The translations under genes were made by a program, and so were the position numbers. From positions 1 through 5,630 of the forward strand of contig JAQIDD010000385.1 in NCBI GenBank assembly GCA_027858215.1: a DNA stretch of 5,630 bases, written 5' to 3'. Positions 1 to 5,511 of the stretch are shown here, in pieces; within the stretch, counting starts at the first letter, position 1; every line of letters begins with the position of its first letter. Source of the stretch: Candidatus Delongbacteria bacterium (GTDB taxonomy: Bacteria > Bacteroidota > Bacteroidia > Bacteroidales > ML635J-15). The notes beneath the pieces were generated by a model, which ran no database searches, was not told where the DNA came from, and saw only the letters and a list, made by a program, of their open reading frames with translations.

Positions 1-60
1 AGAGCAACCTTGCACACAGATAACATAAAAAATCCGGGATTGTTTTTGAACGAGATTTAA
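1..60 (+). CDS. Possible 3' end of a plus-strand gene (partial, 19 codons)
   Basis: The plus strand is open from the first base to a TAA at 58-60 and would encode a 19-residue C-terminus ending in GLFLNEI. The composition is protein-like, but a run this short is often open by chance in AT-rich DNA. A codon-aligned minus-strand frame starting from an ATG at 76-78 and open to the window edge competes with it. If real, this gene converges on the minus-strand gene at 483-1646. I do not recognise the family. Confidence 0.3.
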   Translation, partial: RATLHTDNIKNPGLFLNEI

Positions 61-226
61 AAAAATCTTAAAAATCATCCATTTTATCATGATTCTAACT
101 TTTTTCTTATCAGGGCTTCTGTAGTCATGTATCATCTTATGTAATGATTTTTTACAGTATGTCAGGATTTTAGAAATTGAGAATTATTAGAAGGCCCCAT
201 AAGTGTCAAAATACAATTAGAGGCAT

Positions 227-260
227 AAAAAACCAGGCACCCTAACAATCGGATGCCTGG
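227..260 (-). terminator. Intrinsic terminator-like hairpin (minus strand)
   Basis: The arms CCAGGCA (233-239) and TGCCTGG (254-260) pair perfectly over 7 bp. The pairing continues past one A-C mismatch with two further G-C pairs, around an 8-nt loop. On the minus strand the stem is followed at once by six T (227-232), the form of a rho-independent terminator. On the plus strand it is followed by A, not T, so it should act only on minus-strand transcripts. It lies about 220 bp beyond the stop of the 483-1646 gene and could be a back-up terminator or end a separate short transcript. Confidence 0.55.
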
Positions 261-404
261 AAAAACCAATTAAACTAACTAACCATTATTACTAATGTTG
301 AGCAAGTGCTCAAGCTAGTCAAATAATAAACGGAAAATTTGGCAAAATGTTTTTATCCTTGAATTAAAATTATGTTAATATACAGGGGGCTATTGCACAA
401 TTCA

Positions 405-448
405 ATGGAATAAAATAATATGCCCCTGAAAGGATGATTTCAGGGGCA
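405..448 (-). terminator. Terminator of the T9SS-exported protein gene
   Basis: A perfect 10-bp stem is formed by TGCCCCTGAA (421-430) and TTCAGGGGCA (439-448), with an 8-nt loop. On the minus strand the stem starts about 34 nt after the stop codon of the 483-1646 gene and is followed by TATTATTTTATT. Position and shape fit a rho-independent terminator for that gene. The T-tract is broken by A, so termination may be incomplete. A second hairpin lies further downstream. Confidence 0.65.
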
Positions 449-482
449 CATTCACATTTTAAATTACTGTATCTGGCCACAT

Positions 483-1646
483 TTAGTTGATGGAAAGTTT
501 TATGGTTGATACCCTACTGGTAGTTTTAATTTTCAAGAAGTAGTAGCCTTCAGGCAAATCATTGACATTAATATTTAGCGTGTTTTTGTTTACCTGTTTT
601 TGCATTACAGTGCGTCCGGTAATGTCAAACATTTGAATTGTATTTATTAGATTTCCGGATTCTATATAAACAATATTAGATGCAGGATTTGGATAAATAT
701 TCAGGTCTTTGTTTTGATTGTTGGCAATGCCAACTTCTTCATCCACAATCACATTCGCTTCTCCCTGAAGTCCTCCGGGATTGATAATTCCTGCTTCTAG
801 TGTGAGATCACCATGGATAGGATAAGTTCCGGCTGTGTTGCCATCATAGCTCCCCTGGTTCCAGGTAACGGCAAGCGTGTCAGTGCTGGTGTCATCAAGG
901 GTTACCCCCAGGGAGTCCGGAAGCGTTATGCCGCCAAAAGCTGTACCATAATCTACCGTAATATCGGTGAGAGATTCAACAGCAACAATTTGCAATTCTC
1001 CTGGTTCTCCATAAATGAGTGAAATGCTGTCCACCATGACAGAACTTCCGGTAACAAATGTTGAGTTTCCCATGAGATTTGAAGCCGCAATTACAATGTT
1101 TATTGAATCTGGATTTTCAGCGGATGTCCAGTCTATGGGGACATTGAATTCTGTCCAGGTATCAACCGTATTGGGAGAATACATTATGCCCCACCCAATG
1201 GTGTCTCTGATTCCGGCAATATTATCATATTTTGATAACCCAATGGCAATCATTGCCGAGTCACCTGTTGCCGGGAAAGCCTTAAAATACCCTTTCAGTG
1301 TATCTGGCCTGTAGGTGAACGGTAGGCCACCCTCAATGCTGCCGGATTGTGCCACAAGGTCAAGTACAAAGTCCCCGAGGGTAATTATGCCGGGAATGGT
1401 AACATCACCAATGCCTAATAAGTTTTGTGTGACGTTGGTTGCCTGGGCAGCGTATGTGCCACTGAAAACATCTGTATCTACAGACGAAACCGTATTAAAC
1501 TCTGCTCCGTAAATGTTTTCGTTGGATGTTCCCCAGTCATCCGGTTCATTGCTCGTCCAGTTTTCAAAATCATTGTTGGGAATGGTTTGTGCAGAAATAA
1601 ATCCAACACATAAAATTGAAAATGTCAGTGTAAGTAAATGTTTCAT
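483..1646 (-). CDS. Exported PCMD/Ig-like protein with T9SS type A sorting domain
   Basis: This 387-aa protein starts at an ATG followed by a clear signal peptide: a Lys-His start, a hydrophobic stretch to about residue 17, then an Ala-Gln cleavage region near 19-20. Residues about 24-212 resemble the PCMD (putative carbohydrate metabolism domain) family: an NDFENW start, YRPDTLKGYFK at 112-122, a GDSAMIAIGL segment, a PDSINIVIAASN segment and a VMVDSISLIYG end. Residues about 222-302 look like a group 4 bacterial Ig-like domain, with the VTW and GTYPIHGDL segments typical of that fold. Residues about 315-387 are a type IX secretion type A sorting domain: NIYPNPAS at 316-323, FDITGR at 340-345, LPEGYYFLKI at 364-373 and a final KLSIN. 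The protein should cross the inner membrane by Sec and the outer membrane by T9SS, ending on the cell surface or outside. A binding role for glycan or a surface partner is inference; no catalytic motif is visible. It is probably its own transcription unit. Confidence 0.93.
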   Translation of the reverse strand: MKHLLTLTFSILCVGFISAQTIPNNDFENWTSNEPDDWGTSNENIYGAEFNTVSSVDTDVFSGTYAAQATNVTQNLLGIGDVTIPGIITLGDFVLDLVAQSGSIEGGLPFTYRPDTLKGYFKAFPATGDSAMIAIGLSKYDNIAGIRDTIGWGIMYSPNTVDTWTEFNVPIDWTSAENPDSINIVIAASNLMGNSTFVTGSSVMVDSISLIYGEPGELQIVAVESLTDITVDYGTAFGGITLPDSLGVTLDDTSTDTLAVTWNQGSYDGNTAGTYPIHGDLTLEAGIINPGGLQGEANVIVDEEVGIANNQNKDLNIYPNPASNIVYIESGNLINTIQMFDITGRTVMQKQVNKNTLNINVNDLPEGYYFLKIKTTSRVSTIKLSIN

Positions 1647-1669
1647 AATGTTTAGTTTTTGTTTACATT

Positions 1670-1701
1670 CAAATTAAAAGATAAATTTTGATTCATACAA
1701 A
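1670..1701 (-). promoter_or_regulatory. Candidate Bacteroidota-type promoter for the exported protein
   Basis: On the minus strand TTTG (plus 1698-1701) is followed after 20 nt by TTAATTTG (plus 1670-1677). This is a one-mismatch version of the Bacteroidota TTTG-N19-21-TAnnTTTG promoter. It would give a 5' UTR of roughly 15-20 nt, A-rich and without a Shine-Dalgarno sequence, before the ATG at 1646. The spacer to the upstream hydro-lyase gene is only 88 bp, so read-through from that gene is also possible. Confidence 0.4.
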
Positions 1702-1734
1702 CAAATGTTTAAAAATCACTAAAAAAAGCATGAG

Positions 1735-3510
1735 TTACTGATTTTTAATCCAGTTAACAAGTCCTTTATTATCAATGATTTCTTTCAGTTTATCCGGCAA
1801 TGGAGCAAAATCAAACGATTTTGAACCAACATTGATTTTCCCGTTTTCAACATCAACATTAACCTTGTCACCAGGTTGGTAAGCATCCACAGCTTCAGGG
1901 TGTACTATCAGAAGTAATCCCTGGTTTACAGAACTGCGATAGAAAATACGGTTTACGGATTTAACAATAACAGTTTCAACACCTGCATGAGCCAGTCCTA
2001 CAGCCGGATGTTCGCGGGAAGAACCACAGCCAAAATTATGCCCTGCCATTATCACATCACCGGCTTTGACGTTTTTTGCAAAGTTTGGGTCAAAGCCTTC
2101 GAAAAGGTAAGGGGCTATGGCCTCTGCATCACTGCTAAGGATGTTATATGTCAAATTGCCGGCAAACATCTGATCTGTGTTTAAATTGTCAATGTCTGTA
2201 TAATTCCACACGTTTCCCAGCTTCCGGTTTTCTCCTTCAGGGATATCAACCATAGATGATTGTTCCTGTTGATGTGGCCAGGTTTCCTTCCCGGGATGGG
2301 GGCGGGGGTCTGTAATTTCTCCTTCTATGGCCGATTTTGCCACGGCAGCAGGTGAGGCAAGGTAAATTTTAGCGTTTTTATTGCCCATGCGTCCTTTGAA
2401 ATTGCGGTTGGCTGTAGATAAAACCCTGTAACCATCGGCAGGGATACCCTGTCCCGTACCCAGGCATGGGCCACAAGATGTTGACAGTACATTGGCACCA
2501 GCTTCCATCAGGGTTGTTAATACGCCGGACTCCATGGCCTGCATGTAAATTTCCTTGCTTGCCGGAATGATGAGCAACTGAAGGCCATCTTTGACTTTGT
2601 TTCCCTTCAACACTTCAGCAGCGATCTCAAGGTCTTCATAGCGGCCGTTGGTGCAGGTTCCGATCAAGCCCTGATGGATTTCAAGTCCTGCCACTTCGGC
2701 CAGGGATTTGACATTGTCAACATGGTGAGGTGCCGCAACCAGCGGATACAATTCAGATAAGTTGATGTCTATTTCCTGAATGTAATTTGCATCATCATCC
2801 GCCCAAACACCATCAACATTTTCCTTTCCGTAATATGCTGCAAGTATGTCATCTGGTGGAAAGACAGCATTTTTTGCGCCCATTTCCGATGCCAGGTTGG
2901 CAAGGGTCATGCGTTGGGGCATGGTGAGTGTTTTAACCCCTTCGCCATGGTATTCAATGCTGTTGTAATTGGCCCCGGCAGAACCTATCATGCCTATGAT
3001 ATACAGTGATAAATCTTTGGCATAAACACCCTGTGGCAATTTACTGTGTAAGGTGATTTTTATGCTTTCAGGTACACGGAACCATGTTTCACCTTTTTTC
3101 CAGATTCCTGCAGATTCGGTACGGTCAATACCAGCCGATAAAGAATTAAATGCACCTGCCGTACAGGTATGGCTGTCACTTCCCACAATGATCATCCCCG
3201 GTTTAGCATGGTAAGCCATGATTTGATGACAAATGCCATTGCCCACATCGTAAAACTTTTCAATGTTTTGATCTTTGGCAAAATCACGAATGGTCTGATA
3301 TTGTGTGGCCAGGGCCGCATTGGTTGGCGGAGCGTTGTGGTCCAGTACGATAAGTGACTGATCAGGGTTGGCCAGTTTTTTGCCGCCCATTTTTTCAAAT
3401 GTTTTCTTTATGCTTGCGGTGTTATCATGTGTTAGCACAATATCCGGCTTTCTAAAAACGATGCTTCCTGTTTTAGCATCCAGTATTTTTTCTACAAATG
3501 TTTGTCCCAT
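1735..3510 (-). CDS. Fused LeuC-LeuD-type aconitase-superfamily hydro-lyase (intact)
   Basis: This 591-aa protein joins a LeuC-like large part (about 1-410) and a LeuD-like small part (about 430-591), which most bacteria encode as two subunits. The start MGQTFVEKIL matches the LeuC N-terminus. VLDHNAPPTN is at 55-64 and the active-site SDSHTCTAGA at 111-120. Three cysteines expected to hold a [4Fe-4S] cluster are visible: C286 in IGTCTNGR, and C346 and C349 in SCGPC. The small part has NFGCGSSREH at 492-501, carrying the family's catalytic Ser-Arg. Members move a hydroxyl group between adjacent carbons through an unsaturated intermediate (3-isopropylmalate isomerase, homoaconitase, aconitase, methylmalate/citraconate hydratase). 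The recognition-loop region reads NTDQMFAGNLTYN (444-456), without the usual YLxx motif, so the substrate cannot be assigned. It lies 98 bp downstream of a paralogue on the same strand and I see no promoter of its own, so co-transcription is likely. It should be cytoplasmic. The family call is sure; the substrate is not. Confidence 0.95.
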   Translation of the reverse strand: MGQTFVEKILDAKTGSIVFRKPDIVLTHDNTASIKKTFEKMGGKKLANPDQSLIVLDHNAPPTNAALATQYQTIRDFAKDQNIEKFYDVGNGICHQIMAYHAKPGMIIVGSDSHTCTAGAFNSLSAGIDRTESAGIWKKGETWFRVPESIKITLHSKLPQGVYAKDLSLYIIGMIGSAGANYNSIEYHGEGVKTLTMPQRMTLANLASEMGAKNAVFPPDDILAAYYGKENVDGVWADDDANYIQEIDINLSELYPLVAAPHHVDNVKSLAEVAGLEIHQGLIGTCTNGRYEDLEIAAEVLKGNKVKDGLQLLIIPASKEIYMQAMESGVLTTLMEAGANVLSTSCGPCLGTGQGIPADGYRVLSTANRNFKGRMGNKNAKIYLASPAAVAKSAIEGEITDPRPHPGKETWPHQQEQSSMVDIPEGENRKLGNVWNYTDIDNLNTDQMFAGNLTYNILSSDAEAIAPYLFEGFDPNFAKNVKAGDVIMAGHNFGCGSSREHPAVGLAHAGVETVIVKSVNRIFYRSSVNQGLLLIVHPEAVDAYQPGDKVNVDVENGKINVGSKSFDFAPLPDKLKEIIDNKGLVNWIKNQ

Positions 3511-3608
3511 ACTTGATTAGATTTAAGGTTTAAGGTTTAAAGTTTGAGGTTCTACTGACCAATAGTCACAAACCTCAAACTTCAACCCTCAAAACTGTTA
3601 TAAGTTTA
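3511..3608. other. Intercistronic spacer between the two hydro-lyase genes
   Basis: This 98-bp non-coding spacer is filled mainly by an inverted array of 7-bp repeats. No TAnnTTTG promoter box and no Shine-Dalgarno sequence were found on the minus strand before the ATG at 3510, which supports co-transcription of the two flanking genes. The hairpin has no T-run directly after it, so it does not look like a terminator. It could stabilise or process the message. Confidence 0.6.
3523..3592. repeat. Inverted array of 7-bp repeats forming a long imperfect hairpin
   Basis: Four head-to-tail heptamers fill 3523-3550 (TTAAGGT, TTAAGGT, TTAAAGT, TTGAGGT). After a 21-nt centre, three heptamers in the opposite orientation fill 3572-3592 (ACCTCAA, ACTTCAA, CCCTCAA). 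The core is a perfect 12-bp inverted repeat, AAGTTTGAGGTT (3540-3551) against AACCTCAAACTT (3571-3582). Outside this core several plus-strand A-C mismatches become G-U pairs in minus-strand RNA, so the stem is more stable in the direction the flanking genes are transcribed. The centre contains a further small TGAC/GTCA stem (3556-3568). Confidence 0.8.
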
Positions 3609-4694
3609 TTACTTAAAAATTCCACCACGTTGATAAATATCCATCTGAACATCGCTGAATGGTTTTGCCTGGATTTTTGTGTTTTTATCCAGGTTTTCCA
3701 CCACCCCGGTTTTAAAATCAATACGCAAATGGTCGCCATTTTCCAGTTTCAGTCCGTCCAGGCTTTTGTACTGCATTACAGGCATGGCTGCATTGATGGC
3801 GTTGCGTTCATAAATGGCCCCGAAGGATTCGGCCAGAATGGCATTGATGCCAAGTACTTTAAAGCAATCAACAGCTTGCTGACGTGAACTGCCGGAACCA
3901 AAATTTTTCTGTGTAACGATGATGTCTTCCGGTTTTGCTTTTTCGGCAAAATCTTCATAGCCTTCGAGGTTATCAAGGGCATATTGTCCCATTTCATCGA
4001 TGTCAGTGATGGAAAGATAACGGTTATGGAATATCATATCCGTATCAATGTTATCTTCTTGAATAAACCATGTGCGTCCTTCCACAAGGGTAGGTTTATC
4101 AGAACTTGTCTCTTTTTCAGATGCCGCTGTTTTTTCAGATGTTTCAGCTGTGCCGGTTTCGAAAACCATTGGTTTATCAGGTATTTCCCATGGTGTAGTG
4201 ATGTATCCGGCTACCGATGAGGCTGCAACATTAGCAGGAGCCGCCAAATAGACGCTACCTTTTCCTTGTTTTCCCGGAAAATTACGGTTCCCGGTACTGA
4301 TGGTGACTTCGCCTTCTCCGTTTTGGCCTACATGTCCGTTGGCACAGCCACCACAACCAGCATTGGATACCAATGCCCCTGCATCCTTAAAAATCTTAAT
4401 TATGCCTTCGTCAAGGGCTTGTTGCCAGATATCATCAGTGGCAGGTACAATTTTTAAGACAACGCCGGGGGCTACTTTCCGGTCTTTTAAAATGGCAGCA
4501 GCTGTTCGCAAATCTTCAAGCCGTCCATTTGTGCAGGATCCTATGAATGCAGAATCAATTTTGATTTTTTTTGCCGGATCTACAGGCACTGAATCGTGTG
4601 GTTTTCCCGGACGTGAAACCATGGGTATAAATTTGCTAATGTCCACTTCTTCAATCAAATCATAATGAGCATCGTCATCTGCGTAAACGGGCAC
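3609..4694 (-). CDS. Hydro-lyase, C-terminal segment: Fe-S ligands plus LeuD-like domain
   Basis: This 361-codon open segment lies downstream of the in-frame TAA. Its first possible start is a GTG at 4692-4694, which aligns inside the large domain and lacks any visible ribosome-binding site, so it is probably an internal codon rather than a true start. It carries IGSCTNGRLEDL (51-62) and AGCGGCANG (112-120), giving cluster cysteines C54, C114 and C117. A Ser/Thr/Glu/Lys-rich linker (about 180-202) follows, then the LeuD-like part (about 207-361) with DNIDTDMIFHNRYLSITD (214-231) and NFGSGSSRQQ (264-273). The recognition motif is YLSI. The Glu-His after the catalytic Ser-Arg in typical LeuD is Gln-Gln here. 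It belongs with the segment at 4713-5417 as one gene. Confidence 0.85.
   Translation of the reverse strand: MPVYADDDAHYDLIEEVDISKFIPMVSRPGKPHDSVPVDPAKKIKIDSAFIGSCTNGRLEDLRTAAAILKDRKVAPGVVLKIVPATDDIWQQALDEGIIKIFKDAGALVSNAGCGGCANGHVGQNGEGEVTISTGNRNFPGKQGKGSVYLAAPANVAASSVAGYITTPWEIPDKPMVFETGTAETSEKTAASEKETSSDKPTLVEGRTWFIQEDNIDTDMIFHNRYLSITDIDEMGQYALDNLEGYEDFAEKAKPEDIIVTQKNFGSGSSRQQAVDCFKVLGINAILAESFGAIYERNAINAAMPVMQYKSLDGLKLENGDHLRIDFKTGVVENLDKNTKIQAKPFSDVQMDIYQRGGIFK
4089..4157 (-). other. Low-complexity linker joining large and small domains
   Basis: About 23 residues rich in Thr, Ser, Glu, Lys and Ala (starting TGTAETSEK and ending SSDKPT) lie between the end of the LeuC-like part and the start of the LeuD-like part. 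Such composition is typical of a flexible tether. In most bacteria these parts are separate proteins. The neighbouring paralogue has a different joining stretch (about 405-430) with no such low-complexity run. Confidence 0.65.
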
Positions 4695-4712
4695 AATGTC
4701 TTTGCCAGTTGT

Positions 4713-4715
4713 TTA
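4713..4715 (-). other. In-frame TAA interrupting the hydro-lyase reading frame
   Basis: On the minus strand the codons run GCA ATA TAA ACA ACT GGC AAA GAC ATT GTG CCC, in one frame from the ATG at 5417 to the stop at 3609. Three complete genes in the window (ends at 483, 1735 and 3609) use TAA as their true terminator, so TAA is not reassigned here. Single-base changes to AAA, CAA, GAA, TAT or TAC would restore the frame. The site falls in a loop of variable length between the FPP and ADDD motifs. Confidence 0.9.
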
Positions 4716-5417
4716 TATTGCTTTTTCTATCACCTCTTCATTTGGTGGAAATATGGCAATGATGGCCCCCATTTCTGTTCCCATTGAGGCGATGGTAATA
4801 CGATCACTTAATTTTAGGTTATCAATGGCTTCGCCATACATTTCAACAGAATATCCCAAAAGTGTACTGGCCCCGAATCTGGCCAGCAAGTTGAGCACTA
4901 TGTCTTTAGCGGTGACATTATCCGGTTTTTTGCCTTTGAAAATTAACCTGGCAGATTTCGGCACTTTAAACCATACGGAACCATTGGCCCAGGCTGCAGC
5001 AATATCCTGATCCCCCATGCCTTGTCCAAAAGCACCCACAGCGCCCATTATGTTGGCATGTGAATCGGTGGAAATAAAGGTGCTGCCGGGATAAACCAAA
5101 CCTTCGTCAATGGCCAGGTGTGTTCCTATGCCATCGGTAACGTCATGTACTGTGATTCCGTGTTTACGTGCAAACAAACGGCATTTGTGCTGATTGTTGG
5201 CATACTTTTGGTCTGAGCCCGAAGGTATCAGATCAAACGTAAAAAAGGTTTTTTCAGGATCATCAACACCAAGATTATTGTTTTTTAGATTCTGTACTAC
5301 ATTGGCACCCCCAAAATCCCTGGCTACACGGGCGTCAATGGAAATATCAACAATGTCTCCGGGGTTTACTTTTTCCCGGTCAGAGTGGTTTGCAATAATT
5401 TTTTCAACTATAGTCAT
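4713..5417 (-). CDS. Hydro-lyase, N-terminal segment: LeuC-like domain up to the TAA
   Basis: This 234-aa segment starts at ATG 5415-5417 with MTIVEKIIANH, the usual start of homoaconitase/isopropylmalate-isomerase-like large subunits. Recognisable parts are the PGDIVDISIDA region (19-29), FTFDLIPSGSDQKYA (59-73), TDSHANIMGAVGAFGQGMG (117-135), DIAAAWANGSVWFKVP (138-153) and SDRITIASMGTEMGA (204-218). It stops where its neighbour's large domain continues towards the cluster cysteines, so it lacks all three Fe-S ligands. After DSH it reads ANIMG rather than the TCTxG of its neighbour, placing it in a different branch of the family. A promoter-like sequence precedes it. As a free protein it is unlikely to be an active hydro-lyase. 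Confidence 0.88.
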   Translation of the reverse strand: MTIVEKIIANHSDREKVNPGDIVDISIDARVARDFGGANVVQNLKNNNLGVDDPEKTFFTFDLIPSGSDQKYANNQHKCRLFARKHGITVHDVTDGIGTHLAIDEGLVYPGSTFISTDSHANIMGAVGAFGQGMGDQDIAAAWANGSVWFKVPKSARLIFKGKKPDNVTAKDIVLNLLARFGASTLLGYSVEMYGEAIDNLKLSDRITIASMGTEMGAIIAIFPPNEEVIEKAI

Positions 5418-5440
5418 AAGCTAAAATTTTAGTATGCTTA

Positions 5441-5472
5441 CAAAGTTATAAATACTGTCAGAATAAACGAAA
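5441..5472 (-). promoter_or_regulatory. Candidate Bacteroidota-type promoter for the hydro-lyase operon
   Basis: On the minus strand TAACTTTG (plus 5441-5448) matches TAnnTTTG exactly. It is preceded, 20 nt upstream, by TTTC (plus 5469-5472), one base off the TTTG -33 element. Transcription would start about 15-20 nt before the ATG at 5417. No Shine-Dalgarno sequence lies in the short leader, as is usual in this phylum. Confidence 0.5.
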
Positions 5473-5485
5473 AAATATTGACAGT
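5454..5485. promoter_or_regulatory. Operator-like dyad overlapping the candidate promoter
   Basis: ACTGTCA (5454-5460) and TGACAGT (5479-5485) are perfect 7-bp inverted copies separated by 18 bp. One arm lies between the -33 and -7 boxes and the other just upstream of the -33 box, a placement that would suit a dimeric repressor or activator. No regulator gene is visible in the window, and two 7-bp arms could occur by chance in a spacer of this size. Confidence 0.3.
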
Positions 5486-5511
5486 TTAAATGTGCAAAAT
5501 AAAATAATTAC

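Larger units (their letters stand above)
61..482. other. Intergenic region with hairpins, no convincing gene
   Basis: This stretch has no coding frame I would support. It holds two strong hairpins, at 421-448 and 233-260, both followed by T-rich sequence on the minus strand. It also holds a compact inverted repeat TTGAGC-AAGT-GCTCAA at 298-313, and a weak AT-rich stem (73-78 pairing with 89-94) followed by six T on the plus strand at 100-105. A plus-strand segment at 233-297 (hairpin, then AATTAAACTAACTAACC, then an ATG opening a seven-codon frame to TAG at 316-318) looks like a gene leader without a gene. No tRNA-like or rRNA-like sequence was seen. Confidence 0.6.
3609..5417 (-). pseudogene. 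Fused LeuC-LeuD-type hydro-lyase interrupted by one in-frame TAA
   Basis: Read straight through, this is a single frame of 602 codons before its final TAA, close to the 591 aa of its neighbour and with the same domain order. The only fault is TAA at codon 235 (4713-4715). The frame is identical on both sides: the two segments are separated by exactly that stop plus six sense codons (TTGKDI), after which the protein aligns with its neighbour at the shared ADDD motif. There is no insertion or deletion. The first segment holds the DSH active-site motif but no cluster cysteines; the second holds the three cysteines (C295, C355 and C358 in whole-frame numbering) and the small-subunit part. Neither segment alone should be an active hydro-lyase. 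A recent nonsense mutation, a sequencing or assembly error, or read-through are all possible. The rest of the frame shows no decay, so the damage, if real, is recent. Confidence 0.7.

Noticed and set aside
1..78. Minus-strand frame from ATG 76-78, open to the left edge.
   Set aside because: Very AT-rich and Ile/Phe-heavy with no clear promoter. The codon-aligned plus-strand frame looks at least as good. Neither can be settled from 25 codons.
813..1613. Open frames on the plus strand across the exported-protein gene.
   Set aside because: They are antisense shadows of a gene with a clear signal peptide and recognisable domains, and their products resemble no family.
1711..1734. A run of seven T on the minus strand just after the 591-aa gene as a terminator.
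   Set aside because: No stem precedes the T-run.
3984..4665. Plus-strand open frames up to 121 codons opposite the interrupted hydro-lyase.
   Set aside because: They run antisense to well-conserved motifs of the aconitase family and have no protein-like features.
4692..4694. GTG as a genuine start of an independent gene after the TAA.
   Set aside because: It lies inside a conserved part of the large domain, in the same frame as the upstream segment, with no promoter or ribosome-binding site.
4684..4715. Possible stem-loop starting at the in-frame TAA (TAAAC pairing with GTTTA, GGCA pairing with TGCC), which might aid stop read-through.
   Set aside because: Only 5 plus 4 bp with an uneven internal loop. 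No known read-through signal of this form, and UAA is the normal terminator here.
1735..5417. Use of an alternative genetic code in which TAA is a sense codon.
   Set aside because: Three complete genes in the window end at TAA exactly at the expected family C-termini, and only one internal TAA occurs.
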